A program made the position numbers and the translations under genes. A model generated the notes under the pieces. The model had not been told where the DNA came from. It saw only the letters and a list, made by a program, of their open reading frames with translations, and made no database searches. Positions 28,833 through 39,821 of a stretch of DNA of 64,000 nucleotides are shown in pieces. Each line of letters begins with the position of its first letter. Position 1 is the stretch's first letter. Source of the stretch: Arcanobacterium sp. S3PF19 (GTDB taxonomy: Bacteria; Actinomycetota; Actinomycetes; Actinomycetales; Actinomycetaceae); assembly GCF_000758825.1 (NCBI RefSeq), contig NZ_JRMX01000007.1:44142-108141 (forward strand). Reading direction: 5' to 3'.

Positions 28833-29501
28833 ATGAATCAAAAGTTGGAAACCCGTACTTACCCGCAGTGCGCAGTATCCGCATCCGACGCTCTGACCTG
28901 GCGCGGGAATCAGGATCTGTCACGTTTTTCAAATCTTTTGCAAAATCCCCGGATTTCCGCGCCGCAGGCGGAACGCCCCTTCCCGTTTCGGATAGGAAAA
29001 GACGGTATCCGTCCGCCCAAAACGGCGTCTTTTCCTCCGGCCGGCTGGGCACCGCCTCAGCAGGAAAGCGAATTTGACCGCACAAAACTGTATGTAAACA
29101 CCCATACTTTCGTGCAGAGCCGCAAAACACAGACCCACGCACAGTCCGCGGACTGCCCGCTGCCCCGCGATTTTCCCGACCCGGAGCGGGAGGCAAAAAT
29201 ACTCACTCTCCACGTAGTCGATGTTCTGAACGGGCAAAGACCTCTCCGCCAGCTGCGCACATGGCTCACGCCCGCTATTTACCAGGCACTTGCACGCCGC
29301 GCCGAACTGGGGCAAAAGTTATGCGGCGGACCGGCCAAATGCGGCGCCCCGCGCATCCGTGCGATCAGGGTATTTCGCCCCCGGCCGCGGATCGCGGAAG
29401 CCTGCGCAGTCGTGTTCGACGGACGCAAAACCCGGGCAGCGGCACTGCGTCTCGCGGCACAGCACCGCCATTGGCATATTCATGCGCTGGAAATAATTTA
29501 A
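28833..29501 (+). CDS. Rv3235-family protein
   Basis: A 222-residue protein with a disordered Pro/Gln-rich N-terminal half and a compact conserved C-terminal domain (about 105-222) containing LHVVDVLNGQRPLRQLRTWLTPAIYQAL and VRVFRP-like strands. This is the actinobacterial Rv3235 family, which stands next to secA in many genomes; the function is unknown. The start at ATG 28833 is chosen for the GAGGAT site 5-6 bases upstream. It converges on secA with 9 bp between stops. Confidence 0.8.
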   Translation: MNQKLETRTYPQCAVSASDALTWRGNQDLSRFSNLLQNPRISAPQAERPFPFRIGKDGIRPPKTASFPPAGWAPPQQESEFDRTKLYVNTHTFVQSRKTQTHAQSADCPLPRDFPDPEREAKILTLHVVDVLNGQRPLRQLRTWLTPAIYQALARRAELGQKLCGGPAKCGAPRIRAIRVFRPRPRIAEACAVVFDGRKTRAAALRLAAQHRHWHIHALEII

Positions 29502-29510
29502 CGAATCCGT

Positions 29511-32294
29511 TCAGCGGCGTTTGTGGGCGGCCTTTTTCGCTGCCCGACGCTGCTCCCGGTTCATTGCCGGTTCGGCGTTCCCTCCGGTCTCTTCCTGCGC
29601 GGAGAACGAGGGCCCCTGCTCCGAGGAGGAATAGCTCAGCTTTCTCTCCGGCGCCTCTTTCACGCCCAGCATCTTCTTTGCCAGCTCCTCACCCGTACGG
29701 CTGCGGCCGGCGGTCTCCAGGGACGAGCGCATCCGGTTCTGCTCATCGAGCAGAGCTTCTTCCCGCGCCTGCGCCGCCGCTTCCTCTTCCAGACGTGACT
29801 GCTGCTCGCTGGGCAGCTCAAAGTTGTACAGGAACTGCACCGTTTCGCTGCGGATTGCGTCATTCATCGACTGGAACATCTCGTAACCCTCCTGCTTGTA
29901 TTCCACAAGCGGATTACGCTGTGCCATTGCGCGCAGACCGATACCCTCTTTCAGATAATCCATCTCATAGAGGTGTTCTCTCCATTTGCGGTCCAGCACG
30001 TTAAGCAGAATCTGCCGTTCCACCTGACGCATCAGATCTTCGCCGAGTTCCTCGCTGCGCTCTTCGTAGATATTGTGCGCGTCGCTGAGAAATTCGGTTT
30101 CAATCTCCGAGCGCGAAAGATTGCGCCGGCTGCCGTGCTCCTGCAAAAATTCCTCAACCGTGAAAGACGGCTTGTAGTATGTGCGGATTGCCTGCCACAG
30201 CGCATCGAGATCCCAGTCTTCCGGCGCGCCGGAAGTCTCGGAAGTCACAACGTCATCGACCACAAAATCAATAAACGACTGAATCTGCCGATCCAGATTT
30301 TCCCCGTCCAAAATCCTTCTGCGTTCCTCATATACCGCCGTACGCTGTTCGTTCATCACGTCATCGTACTTCAGCACGTTCTTTCTGATATCCGCGTTGC
30401 GCGCCTCAATCGCGCCCTGTGCCCTGCGGATTGCCCGCGAGAGAATCTTGAAATCCAAGGCTTCGTCCTCCGGGCCGTTCCTGAACGGAGCGGTTGCCCG
30501 GCTGTTGGCAAACAGCCGCATTAAATCGTCTTCCAGCGAAAGATAGAAGCGCGACTCCCCGGGATCCCCCTGACGCCCGCTGCGCCCGCGCAGCTGGTTG
30601 TCGATTCGGCGCGATTCGTGGCGTTCCGAGCCCAGCACATACAGCCCGCCCAAAGCAACAACTTCGTCGTGCTCCGCTTTTACCGTCGCTTTCGCCTGCT
30701 CAAGCACCTCGGGCCATTTTTCCTCATACTCTTTCGCATTTTCCTCGGCATTCAGCCCCAGCTTCTCCATCATCGCCAGTGCGATATGCTCGGCATTTCC
30801 GCCAAGCATAATATCCGTACCGCGCCCGGCCATGTTGGTTGCCACCGTCACCGCGCCTTTGCGTCCGGCCATCGCTACCACCGCGCCTTCGCGCGCATGC
30901 TGCTTCGCGTTCAGCACCTCATGCGGCACACGGGCTTTACGCAGCATTGCGGAAAGTTTCTCGGAATTTTCCACCGACGCCGTGCCCACCAGCACAGGCT
31001 GCCCGGTTTCGTAGCGTTCCTTGATGTCGGCCACAATCGCCCTGAATTTTCCCGCCTGCGTGGGATAAACCAAATCGGTTTTGTCTTCGCGGATCATCGG
31101 TTTGTTTGTGGGGATCGGAACCACACCCAGCTTATAGGTGGAGGCAAATTCCTCGGCTTCCGTTTCCGCAGTACCGGTCATTCCGGAGAGCTTATCATAC
31201 ATTCTGAAATAGTTTTGCAGCGTGATCGTTGCCAGAGTCTGATTCTCCGCTTTGATCTCCACGCCTTCCTTGGCTTCGATCGCCTGATGCATACCCTCGT
31301 TGTAGCGTCTGCCCGGAAGAACACGCCCGGTGTGCTCATCTACGATAAGTACTTCCCCGCCGTCCACAATATAATCCTTATCCTTTGTGAACAGCTCTTT
31401 CGCTTTAATCGCATTGTTCAGATAGCCGATCAGCGGCGTATTTACCGACTCATAAAGATTTTCGATTCCCAGCAGATCCTCTATTTTATCGATACCGGGC
31501 TCCAAAATTCCGACCGTGCGTTTCTTTTCGTCCACCTCATAGTCTATCCCCCGGTGCAGATTCTGCACCGCCCGGGCAAAAGCAACATACCATTTGTCGG
31601 CATCCCCGTCGGCAGGACCGGAAATAATCAGCGGCGTGCGCGCCTCATCGATCAGAATCGAATCCACCTCGTCTACGATCGCAAAGAAATAATCCCTCTG
31701 CACCAGCCCGGAAACATCGGTTGCCATGTTGTCGCGCAGGAAATCGAATCCAAATTCGTTGTTGGTGCCGTAGGTAATATCCGCGGCATACTCCGCACGC
31801 CGCTGTTCCGGCGTCAGCTCGGTGGTGATGCATCCGGTTGTCATCCCGAGGAAACGGTAAATTCTGCCCATCAGCTCCGACTGGTAGGACGCAAGGTAAT
31901 CATTGACCGTTACCACGTGCACACCGCGTCCGGGAATGGCATTCAGATACGCCGCCAGCGTTGCCACAAGGGTTTTTCCCTCGCCTGTCTTCATTTCCGC
32001 GATATTTCCCAAATGCAGGGCCGCACCGCCCATAATCTGCACATCGTAATGGCGCTGCCCCAAAGTACGCACAGACGCTTCGCGCACGGCCGCAAAGGCT
32101 TCCGGCAGGAGATCGTCCAACGTTTCCCCGTCAAGGTAGCGTTTGCGGAATTCATCGGTCAAAGAGCGCAGCTCCTCATCGGTCATCTCTTGGAAATCGG
32201 GTTCCAGCGCATTCACCCGCTCCGTCAGTGCCTGCAAACGCTTTAAGGTTTTCCCTTCTCCCGCCCGCAAAATTTTATTTATCAGCCCGCGCAC
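29511..32294 (-). CDS. secA: Preprotein translocase ATPase SecA
   Basis: SecA (927 residues) is the motor that pushes preproteins through SecYEG. Walker [13 protein letters not shown] (about residues 98-109) and the DEAD-type [15 protein letters not shown] (about 204-218) are intact, and the second helicase core carries [16 protein letters not shown]. The helical wing/scaffold region follows. The C-terminus ends in a basic [17 protein letters not shown] tail and lacks the Cys-rich zinc domain of E. coli SecA, as usual in actinobacterial SecA1. GTG 32294 has GGGAG upstream. It lies 82 bp after the polyprenyl synthase gene. Confidence 0.98.
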   Translation of the reverse strand: MRGLINKILRAGEGKTLKRLQALTERVNALEPDFQEMTDEELRSLTDEFRKRYLDGETLDDLLPEAFAAVREASVRTLGQRHYDVQIMGGAALHLGNIAEMKTGEGKTLVATLAAYLNAIPGRGVHVVTVNDYLASYQSELMGRIYRFLGMTTGCITTELTPEQRRAEYAADITYGTNNEFGFDFLRDNMATDVSGLVQRDYFFAIVDEVDSILIDEARTPLIISGPADGDADKWYVAFARAVQNLHRGIDYEVDEKKRTVGILEPGIDKIEDLLGIENLYESVNTPLIGYLNNAIKAKELFTKDKDYIVDGGEVLIVDEHTGRVLPGRRYNEGMHQAIEAKEGVEIKAENQTLATITLQNYFRMYDKLSGMTGTAETEAEEFASTYKLGVVPIPTNKPMIREDKTDLVYPTQAGKFRAIVADIKERYETGQPVLVGTASVENSEKLSAMLRKARVPHEVLNAKQHAREGAVVAMAGRKGAVTVATNMAGRGTDIMLGGNAEHIALAMMEKLGLNAEENAKEYEEKWPEVLEQAKATVKAEHDEVVALGGLYVLGSERHESRRIDNQLRGRSGRQGDPGESRFYLSLEDDLMRLFANSRATAPFRNGPEDEALDFKILSRAIRRAQGAIEARNADIRKNVLKYDDVMNEQRTAVYEERRRILDGENLDRQIQSFIDFVVDDVVTSETSGAPEDWDLDALWQAIRTYYKPSFTVEEFLQEHGSRRNLSRSEIETEFLSDAHNIYEERSEELGEDLMRQVERQILLNVLDRKWREHLYEMDYLKEGIGLRAMAQRNPLVEYKQEGYEMFQSMNDAIRSETVQFLYNFELPSEQQSRLEEEAAAQAREEALLDEQNRMRSSLETAGRSRTGEELAKKMLGVKEAPERKLSYSSSEQGPSFSAQEETGGNAEPAMNREQRRAAKKAAHKRR

Positions 32295-32376
32295 GCTTTT
32301 CTCCCGTCGTTAAACGATCAAATCTTTATATTGACTAGAATCTATACTAACGCCAATTGCGGAAAATCACTTATTT

Positions 32377-33390
32377 CTACGCCATGCGATGAACCATTGC
32401 CCCGGCAAACGCGGAAAAAGCCTGTTTCACTTCGGAATCGGGCAGTATTTCCAGCTGTTCCAGGGCCTGCGCGGACCATTTTTCCGCCAGCGAACGGGTT
32501 TCGTCTACCACACTGTGTGCACGCAGCAGATCCATTGCGCGTTCCAGATTGTGATCCTCGCGCAGCCGGCCGCCGTCGAGCAGACGCAGAATTTCTTTTC
32601 CCTCACCGTCCAAAGACCCGTCCGCAGCCTGCCTGCGCAGCAGCAGCGTAGGCATCGTGGATACGTTTTCCAGCAGATCCGTGCCCGGTGTTTTCCCGGT
32701 CAGCTGCGGATCCGAGACAAGATCAATCACATCGTCGGCAAGCTGAAAAGCAACACCGATCTTTTCCCCGTACATTGCCACAGCCCGGGCAATCTCCTCC
32801 GAAGCCCCGCCGGCCAAAGCACCGTGACGGGCGGAAACGGCAATCAGCGATCCCGTTTTGTCGGCCAACACCTGAAGATAGTGGTCGATGGGGTCACAGC
32901 CGGGCACCGGACCCGCCGTTTCGTTCAGCTGCCCCACACAGAGACGCTCAAAGGCCTGCGCATGAAGGAGAACGGCCTGCGGGCCTGCCTGAGCCACCAA
33001 AGCCGAAGCCCGGGCAAACAGCACATCTCCGGCCATAATCGCCGCCGAATTCCCAAAAAGACGCTGCGCGGTAGGCACGCCGCGGCGCAGCGGAGCTTCA
33101 TCCATCACATCGTCATGATAAAGCGAAGCCAGATGGGTAAGCTCTACCGTCAGCGCAACGTCATACACGCGTTCCGATTCCGGCCGGGGGCCCAATTCCG
33201 CAGCCAGCAGACACAGCAGCGGACGCAGACGCTTTCCGCCGGCCAATGCCAGATATGAAGTCGCTTTGTCAACAAAAGCACTGCTTGAACGGACAACCTG
33301 CCGCAGTCTGCTCTCGACTTCGGCCATGCGGCGGTCAATACGGTCGCCGAGACCGGAGTCGTTGGGCAGCAGAGAAACCGGAGAATTCAC
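32377..33390 (-). CDS. Trans-polyprenyl diphosphate synthase
   Basis: A 337-residue trans-isoprenyl chain synthase. The first aspartate-rich motif is DDVMDEAPLRRG (about residues 93-104) and the second is DDVIDLVSDPQ (about 217-227). GGKRLRP, which binds diphosphate, is near residue 52. Given its translational overlap with nuoN (ATGA) and the menaquinone genes at the other end of the block, it most likely makes the menaquinone side chain; product length cannot be read from the sequence. Confidence 0.93.
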   Translation of the reverse strand: MNSPVSLLPNDSGLGDRIDRRMAEVESRLRQVVRSSSAFVDKATSYLALAGGKRLRPLLCLLAAELGPRPESERVYDVALTVELTHLASLYHDDVMDEAPLRRGVPTAQRLFGNSAAIMAGDVLFARASALVAQAGPQAVLLHAQAFERLCVGQLNETAGPVPGCDPIDHYLQVLADKTGSLIAVSARHGALAGGASEEIARAVAMYGEKIGVAFQLADDVIDLVSDPQLTGKTPGTDLLENVSTMPTLLLRRQAADGSLDGEGKEILRLLDGGRLREDHNLERAMDLLRAHSVVDETRSLAEKWSAQALEQLEILPDSEVKQAFSAFAGAMVHRMA

Positions 33391-34991
33391 GCGAACGAGC
33401 CTCGAATCATCTCAAGAATGGGATCTGGGAACACCCCCAACAATACAGTAAGTGCGGCCGCAACAGTAATTGCGATAACGCTCAGACCCTCAGATTTTAC
33501 CACAGCCGTATGCCCGTCGGGTTCGGTGAGGAACATCAGCTGCAGCAGACGGAAATAGAAGAATGCCGTTGCCGCGGAAGCACAGACCGCAATCACCGTC
33601 AGCACCGTGTTTCCCGCAGCCACGCCGGCGCGAAACACCTCAAATTTTCCGATGAAACCCGCCGTAAGCGGAATTCCGGCAAAAGACAGCAGGAAAACAG
33701 CCATTGCGCCCGCAAGAAGCGGACTGCGGCGGCCAAGGCCCGCCCATGCGGAAAGCCGGGTGGCTTCCGCGCCGATGTTTCCTTCCGCGTCTTTCTCGCG
33801 CACCAGGGTGACGATGCCGAACGCACCTACGGAAGAAATTCCGTAGGCGAGCAGATAAAAGATCACCGAAGAAAGTGCCGCCACAACCGTCTGCGGCGAG
33901 GCGGACAGATTGACCGAAGCCACGGCAATCAGAATAAATCCCGCATGCGCGATCGCCGAATATGCGAGCAGACGCTTTATATCGCTTTGAATCAGACCGA
34001 TCACCGTTCCCAGCACAACCGTGGCAACAATTACAATCCGCAGAAAAACGGAAGTCTGCCCGTGGACCGGTCCCCCGAGATAAATCGCCACCCGCAGCAG
34101 GGCAACAAAGGCAGCGGCTTTTGTGCCCGCCGCCATAAAACCGCTGATCGGCGTGGGTGCTCCCTGGTAAACATCGGGCGTCCAGGCATGGAAGGGAACC
34201 GCGCCCACCTTAAACAGCAGACCGATCATCACCATCGAAACACCAAGCACCAGCATGGGCGCAATTGCGGGATTATTTTGCACGCGGAACAGGATATCGT
34301 TGTATCCCAATGCTCCCGTGCTCCCATACACCAACGCCGCACCCATCAGGAAAACGGCAGAGGAGAATGCGCCCAGCAAAAAATACTTTACTGCCGCTTC
34401 CTGCGAAAGCAGACGGCGGCGGCGGGCAGTGGCAGACAGAACATACAGCGGCAGCGAAAGTACTTCCAGCGCAATAAACAGCGACAGCAGGGAAAAAGCG
34501 GAAGTGAAAGCCATCATTCCGCCCGTGGCAAAGAGAGCAAGGGGGAAAATCTCGCTCTGGGAGCGCGCGGCGGCAACCGATTCGCGTTCCTCTCCCGATC
34601 CCGGAGGCGCGGCCGCGGAGGCGGCAAATGCCCCGTCGCCGACTTCCGTACGGTCGGCGATAATGAGGAACGCCAGCAGGGCCGCAACCAGAATCACACC
34701 CTGGCCCAGAAGCGAAAGGTGGTCTTCCACAAAGGCAATGCCCGTAATGTTCTGTCCTTCGCGCACGGCGGAGACCGGCGTGGCACGGATACCCTTATCC
34801 GTGTAGGCGTCCGTCCAGCGCCACACCACCGCGATCAGCCCCGCGGCCAAAACAAGCAGCGAAAAAACGACCTGGAAACCGCGGCGGACCGAACGCGGCA
34901 AAAACGCTTCCAGCAGAGTGGAGAGCACACCGCCGCCCAGCACGGTCAGCAACGGCGTAAGCGTGCTCCAAAAAATTACCGTATTGTTCAC
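33387..34991 (-). CDS. nuoN: NADH-quinone oxidoreductase subunit N
   Basis: Antiporter-like membrane subunit of complex I (534 residues, about 14 helices). The conserved KVGAVPFHAWTPDVYQGAPTPISGFMA segment is at about residues 268-294, with the channel Lys residues in it and in DIKRLLAYSAIAHAGFI. A Glu/Ala/Pro-rich loop of about 30 residues (about 128-160) is an insertion relative to short homologues. It overlaps nuoM and the polyprenyl synthase gene by 4 bases each. Confidence 0.97.
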   Translation of the reverse strand: MNNTVIFWSTLTPLLTVLGGGVLSTLLEAFLPRSVRRGFQVVFSLLVLAAGLIAVVWRWTDAYTDKGIRATPVSAVREGQNITGIAFVEDHLSLLGQGVILVAALLAFLIIADRTEVGDGAFAASAAAPPGSGEERESVAAARSQSEIFPLALFATGGMMAFTSAFSLLSLFIALEVLSLPLYVLSATARRRRLLSQEAAVKYFLLGAFSSAVFLMGAALVYGSTGALGYNDILFRVQNNPAIAPMLVLGVSMVMIGLLFKVGAVPFHAWTPDVYQGAPTPISGFMAAGTKAAAFVALLRVAIYLGGPVHGQTSVFLRIVIVATVVLGTVIGLIQSDIKRLLAYSAIAHAGFILIAVASVNLSASPQTVVAALSSVIFYLLAYGISSVGAFGIVTLVREKDAEGNIGAEATRLSAWAGLGRRSPLLAGAMAVFLLSFAGIPLTAGFIGKFEVFRAGVAAGNTVLTVIAVCASAATAFFYFRLLQLMFLTEPDGHTAVVKSEGLSVIAITVAAALTVLLGVFPDPILEMIRGSFA

Positions 34992-36550
34992 TTTCCGCTC
35001 CCTTCATCCGCCACGGCCTGCGCCGGCGCGGACCCTTCCGCCGCAGGGACGGCGCCGGCCTGCCCGCTTTCCGTCAGCTGCGCCGTTTCCTCAGCCACAG
35101 GGTTTACGCAGTCAAGTACCGCCGCCGGGAAGAATCCGAGGCACAGCATTGCCGCAATTAAAATTCCCATTACAGTTTTTTCGCGTTTGTTCAGATCGTG
35201 CACCATTATCTGCGGACGGGGCCCGGTAAATACCCGCTGATACGGCAGAAGCATATACAGCGCCGCGAGCACAACACCGATTACCGCAGCCACCGCCGCC
35301 CACGGAAAGACCCGGAAAGTACCGACCAAAACCAGATATTCGGGCACAAATCCGGACAGACCGGGCAGCGCAATGGCCGCCAGACCCACCGTGAAAAAGC
35401 AGCCCGCGAGTACGGGCGTAACCCGCTGCCATCCGCCGTAACGGGAAATGAGCGTCGTTTTTCCGCGCAGACGCAGAAAATCGACAATCAGGAACATCCC
35501 TGCGGTACATACGCCGTGCGCAACCATATACAGAATCGCTCCGGAAACAGCCATTGGCGAGCCGGAAAAAATTGCCATTATCATGAATCCGAAATGGGAC
35601 ACGGAAGTATAGGCCACCAGACGCAGCAAATCATCCGAGCCGATTGCCATCAGGGCCCCCCAGAGCACAGAAATAACGGCCAGCACCGTCACGGGAACGG
35701 CTGCCGCCCGTACAGCCTGCGGGAAAAGGGGCACGCAAATCGAGATCATCCCGTATGTGCCCAGCTTGTCGAGCACGCCCACGAGCAAAACGGAAGTGCC
35801 GGCAGGTGCTTTTTCCGCAGTGTCGGGAAGCCAGGTGTGCAGCGGCCACATCGGGGCCTTAATCGCAAAGGCAATAAAGAACGCGAAGAAAATCCACATC
35901 TGCGCCGAACCGCCCGGGACCGCGCCCGCACTCAGCGTATCCAGCAGATACGCGTCTTTCCCGCCGGGGCCGAACACGTACAGCGCGATCACGCCCAGAA
36001 GCATGATCAGCCCGCCGAACAGGGAATACAGCAGAAATTTCATTGCCGCGCGTTTCGCTCCGGGCATTCCGTAACGGCCGATGAGGAAATACATCGGCAC
36101 AACCATTGCCTCAAACAGAATATAAAACACAAACACGTCACGGGCCGCGAAGAGAGCAATTATAATTGCCTCCAAAACCAGAATCCAGGCAAAATATCCC
36201 CGTTCACGGGCGATATCAAAAGAATTCCACGAAGCGGCGATCACCGTCGGAACCAGAAAAACGGCGAGAGCGGTCATCACCGCGCCCATACCGTTAATCC
36301 CCCAGGCAAAGGAAACTCCCAGTGCGTCAATCCAGCGGTAATGCTCTGCGAGCTGCACCTGCGAAGCGTGGGCGGGAGAGAAATATGCCCACAAAACTCC
36401 GATATACAGCACGAAAACAAATACCGACAGACCGAAGGCGAAAATTTTCGCGTAACGTGCCAGGCCGGATACCAGCCCCAGCAGCACGCCTCCCGCCAGC
36501 GGAAGCAGAATAATGACCGTCAGCCAGGGAAAAGCAGTTACATTTTGCAT
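34988..36550 (-). CDS. nuoM: NADH-quinone oxidoreductase subunit M
   Basis: Antiporter-like subunit (520 residues) with about 14 helices. KAPMWPLHTWLPDTAEKAPAGTSVLLVGVLDKLGTYG (about residues 225-261) is the proton-channel signature, and the early LEAIIIALFAARDVFVFYILFEAMVVPMYFLIG carries the key Glu. A hydrophilic C-terminal tail of about 35 residues (rich in Glu, Ala and Gly) extends beyond the last helix. It starts 18 bp after nuoL. Confidence 0.98.
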   Translation of the reverse strand: MQNVTAFPWLTVIILLPLAGGVLLGLVSGLARYAKIFAFGLSVFVFVLYIGVLWAYFSPAHASQVQLAEHYRWIDALGVSFAWGINGMGAVMTALAVFLVPTVIAASWNSFDIARERGYFAWILVLEAIIIALFAARDVFVFYILFEAMVVPMYFLIGRYGMPGAKRAAMKFLLYSLFGGLIMLLGVIALYVFGPGGKDAYLLDTLSAGAVPGGSAQMWIFFAFFIAFAIKAPMWPLHTWLPDTAEKAPAGTSVLLVGVLDKLGTYGMISICVPLFPQAVRAAAVPVTVLAVISVLWGALMAIGSDDLLRLVAYTSVSHFGFMIMAIFSGSPMAVSGAILYMVAHGVCTAGMFLIVDFLRLRGKTTLISRYGGWQRVTPVLAGCFFTVGLAAIALPGLSGFVPEYLVLVGTFRVFPWAAVAAVIGVVLAALYMLLPYQRVFTGPRPQIMVHDLNKREKTVMGILIAAMLCLGFFPAAVLDCVNPVAEETAQLTESGQAGAVPAAEGSAPAQAVADEGSGK

Positions 36551-36568
36551 TTTCTCATTCCTTCCGTG

Positions 36569-38518
36569 CTAGAGCACCGACACCAGTGCCGCACCCAGGG
36601 CAACCACAACGCCGATAACGATATAGCCCGCGTAGCTGCGCGCGTATCCGTTCTGCAGTGCCCCCAAAACTTTTCCGAGTCCGGACAGAAGTTTCCCGCT
36701 GCCCTCCACGGTCCCGTCAATTACATGCCCGTCCGCTGCCGTTACTGTTTTCACCAAAGTCTGCCCGGGAGACATGAAAATCGACTCATTCAGCAGATCC
36801 TGATACAGATCCCGACGTGCCGCCCTGGTCAGCATACTTCCCACGGGGGAGGCGGAGGGCGTGGGAGAAAGCAGATACATTCTCCACGCCACTGCCACGC
36901 CGCAGACAACCACGGCGAGCGTAAGCACCGTAATTACGGCAGGGGGAAGCACGGGTTCGCCGTGCGCGGGCGATCCGATCACCGGCGCAAGCCAGTCAAG
37001 GAATCCGACAAAATTCAAAACCGCGCCCAGAACCAGTGATCCGACTGCCAAAACAGCCATCGGCACCCACATCAGGGGCGAAGGATCATGGGGATGCATT
37101 GCCCCCGCGCCCTCTTTTTTCCACCGCGGAGCACCGAAGAAAATCATAAACACCAGCCTGGACATGTAGAACGCCGTCAGACCCGCAACGGCCACGGTGA
37201 CCGGGCCGAAAATCCAGGGGCCGGCGCCCGCTCCCGTAAAGGCCGCCTCAATAATTTTGTCTTTTGAAAAATAGCCGGAGAGGAACGGAAATCCGATAAT
37301 CGCCAGATAACCGGCCATGAAAGTGTAGAAAGTAAGGGGCATCTTTCCGCGCAGCGCACCGAATTTACGCATATTTACCCCGTCGTCCATCGCATGCATT
37401 ACCGCACCTGCTCCGAGGAACATATTCGCCTTGAAGAAACCGTGCGTAACAAGGTGGAAGATGGCAAATCCGGCGCCGAGGGGCCCCAGACCGGCGGCAA
37501 GCATCATATATCCGATCTGCGACATCGTCGAAGCGGCCAGCACCTTTTTCATATCGTCCTTCGCGGCACCGATTACCGCACCGACCGTGAGCGTGATCAG
37601 GCCCACGACCGTCACCGCCGCCGCGGCATGGGGAGAGGCGGCATACACCGCACCCGAGCGAACCATCAGATAAACGCCCGCCGTAACCATCGTGGCCGCG
37701 TGAATCAGGGCAGACACCGGAGTCGGGCCGGCCATCGCGTCGCCCAGCCATGCCTGCAGCGGAAACTGCGCGGACTTGCCGCAGGCGGCAAGCAGAAGAA
37801 AAATGCCGATGAATGTGGCCGTCGCCGGGCTCATCGCCGGCGCCCCGGCAGATACGTCCGTAAACTTCACCGATCCGACGGAAGCGACCATTGCCATCAT
37901 CGCAATCAGCATTCCCAAATCACCGACACGGTTCATCACAAATGCTTTCTTGCCCGCCACCGCATATTCGGGCACAAAATTCCAAAACGAAATCAGAAGA
38001 TACGAAGCCAGTCCGACGCCTTCCCATCCGACAAAGAGAACAAGATAGGAGTTGCCGAGCACAAGAAGCAGCATCGAAGCGACGAAGAAATTCAGGTAGG
38101 CAAAGAAACGGCGGCGATCCGTATCGTGTGCCATGTAGGCGACGGCATAAATATGGATCAGTGTTCCCACGAACGTCACAAGCAGCACGAAAGTAACCGA
38201 AAGAGGATCCGTGCGGGTGCCCAGATCAACAGTCAGCCCGGGAACCGCCACCCATCTGTACAGTAAGGACTCCGCCACCCGCTGCCCGGGATCCATTCCC
38301 AGAAGCTGCACGGCGGCCGCAAGACCGATACAGAACGAAGCGAAGGAAGCGGCGGTTGCGGGCAGGTGGCCCCATTTGTCTGCCCGACGGCCGAGCAGAA
38401 GCAGCAATGCGCAGCTGCACAGCGGAATCGCCGCGGCAAGCCAGATAAAACCCGCCGCGCCCGCGGCCTCGCCCACGGAAACCGGCTGCGCAGTCCACAG
38501 CGGAAGAAGTCCGTTCAT
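36569..38518 (-). CDS. nuoL: NADH-quinone oxidoreductase subunit L
   Basis: The most distal antiporter-like subunit (649 residues), with the long lateral amphipathic helix near the C-terminus (SPTPSASPVGSMLTRAARRDLYQDLLNES...). The SAQFPLQAWLGDAMAGPTPVSALIHAATMVTAGVYLMVR signature (about residues 245-283) is intact. It follows nuoK by 17 bp, one of only two non-overlapping gaps among the nuo membrane genes. Confidence 0.98.
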   Translation of the reverse strand: MNGLLPLWTAQPVSVGEAAGAAGFIWLAAAIPLCSCALLLLLGRRADKWGHLPATAASFASFCIGLAAAVQLLGMDPGQRVAESLLYRWVAVPGLTVDLGTRTDPLSVTFVLLVTFVGTLIHIYAVAYMAHDTDRRRFFAYLNFFVASMLLLVLGNSYLVLFVGWEGVGLASYLLISFWNFVPEYAVAGKKAFVMNRVGDLGMLIAMMAMVASVGSVKFTDVSAGAPAMSPATATFIGIFLLLAACGKSAQFPLQAWLGDAMAGPTPVSALIHAATMVTAGVYLMVRSGAVYAASPHAAAAVTVVGLITLTVGAVIGAAKDDMKKVLAASTMSQIGYMMLAAGLGPLGAGFAIFHLVTHGFFKANMFLGAGAVMHAMDDGVNMRKFGALRGKMPLTFYTFMAGYLAIIGFPFLSGYFSKDKIIEAAFTGAGAGPWIFGPVTVAVAGLTAFYMSRLVFMIFFGAPRWKKEGAGAMHPHDPSPLMWVPMAVLAVGSLVLGAVLNFVGFLDWLAPVIGSPAHGEPVLPPAVITVLTLAVVVCGVAVAWRMYLLSPTPSASPVGSMLTRAARRDLYQDLLNESIFMSPGQTLVKTVTAADGHVIDGTVEGSGKLLSGLGKVLGALQNGYARSYAGYIVIGVVVALGAALVSVL

Positions 38519-38535
38519 CGGATATACGCCCCTTC

Positions 38536-38838
38536 CTAGTTCTTCATCAGATTGGCACGGTCAAGAGAAGACGACCGGCGGCTCTGAAAGATCGAAATTA
38601 CTATTGCCAGGCCCACCACAACTTCCGCGGCAGCCACGACCATTACAAAGAAAGAAAATACCTGGCCTTCCAGATTGCCCCAGATGCGGGAGAACGTGAC
38701 GAACACAAGATTGCAGGAGTTAAGCATCATCTCCACGCCCAGCAGAGCAATCACCGCATTGCGCCTGATCAGCACGGCCGCGCCGCCGATTGCAAAAAGC
38801 ACCAGCGCCAGAATCACATACCAGATAGGATTCATCAC
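38536..38838 (-). CDS. nuoK: NADH-quinone oxidoreductase subunit K
   Basis: A 100-residue, three-helix membrane subunit. The two functional Glu residues are in [10 protein letters not shown] (helix 2) and [12 protein letters not shown] (helix 3). The start overlaps the nuoJ stop (ATGA). Confidence 0.98.
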   Translation of the reverse strand: MMNPIWYVILALVLFAIGGAAVLIRRNAVIALLGVEMMLNSCNLVFVTFSRIWGNLEGQVFSFFVMVVAAAEVVVGLAIVISIFQSRRSSSLDRANLMKN

Positions 38839-39821
38839 TCATTCTCCTTCGTCTTCGCGCTCTGCTCCGCGGCGGATTCAACCTCCGAAACAGATGTTTC
38901 CTCCGTACGGGCACGGAGTTTTCCGCAGGCGTTAAACTCCGCTTCCGCCGCCGCATAGTCCGGCGCGGCCCCGCCCGGCATTCCGGCAGTCTGCGCCCGG
39001 CCGATCTGCCCGTATGTTGCCGGCCCGGAAATATCATTCCGCTTAATACGCTCTGCCGTGGCGGGGGAAATCTCCGCTACCGAACGCATCTGTCCGCGTA
39101 TTCTGAGCACTTTGTTCACGGAATTGATCAGCGGTCTGCCAAAAGCCGTAAGCGCGGGATTGACCGATGAATTCGATTCGGCATACACGCCGGAATTGGG
39201 AAGCACGCACGGAGATTTACCCGCCGCGGCAAAGGAAAGCATTTTCTCTTTTGCCAGATCTTCCTGTGTTCTGCGTTTTTTGACGGCGTCGCGGTGCGTG
39301 AGGGTCATCGCCCCCAAAGCCGCCACAATCAGCAGCGTACCGGTCAGCTCAAGCGTCAGAACATGATTTGAAAAAATCAGTTTTGCCACCCCGACGGGAT
39401 TGGTCTGCGCATTTGCCTCTTTCAGACCCGCCATATTCGAGCTGTAGCGCGTCAGCATCAGTCCGCCGATTACGCCCAGAATACCCAATCCGCCCACGGC
39501 GGCGATAATTTTCTGCGAACGCAGCGTTTCATGCGCCGAATCCGCACTGTCCACGCCGATCAGCATCAGTACAAACAAAAACATCATCAAAATTGCGCCG
39601 GTATACACAACCACCTGGGCAACTCCCATAAACGGAGCCTCCAGCATCGTATACAAAAATGCCAGACATACCATTACGAAAATTACCGAAATAATCGTGT
39701 ACACCGCCCGGCGGGTAATCAGCAGTCCGTAAAACGCCACTGCCGTCATAGACACCGCAAGCAGCACAAACAAAATCGTTTCCCCCACGGAGATATCCAC
39801 GGGCTGAAGCATCGGGTTCAT
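38835..39821 (-). CDS. nuoJ: NADH-quinone oxidoreductase subunit J with long C-terminal tail
   Basis: Five membrane helices fill the first about 175 residues, including the [19 protein letters not shown] segment typical of NuoJ. ATG 39821 is chosen because it overlaps the nuoI stop (ATGA). After the last helix the protein continues for about 150 hydrophilic residues (total 328), rich in Ala, Glu and Ser. Actinobacterial NuoJ proteins usually have shorter tails (about 260-285 residues in all by my recollection), so this one is long. Confidence 0.95.
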   Translation of the reverse strand: MNPMLQPVDISVGETILFVLLAVSMTAVAFYGLLITRRAVYTIISVIFVMVCLAFLYTMLEAPFMGVAQVVVYTGAILMMFLFVLMLIGVDSADSAHETLRSQKIIAAVGGLGILGVIGGLMLTRYSSNMAGLKEANAQTNPVGVAKLIFSNHVLTLELTGTLLIVAALGAMTLTHRDAVKKRRTQEDLAKEKMLSFAAAGKSPCVLPNSGVYAESNSSVNPALTAFGRPLINSVNKVLRIRGQMRSVAEISPATAERIKRNDISGPATYGQIGRAQTAGMPGGAAPDYAAAEAEFNACGKLRARTEETSVSEVESAAEQSAKTKENE

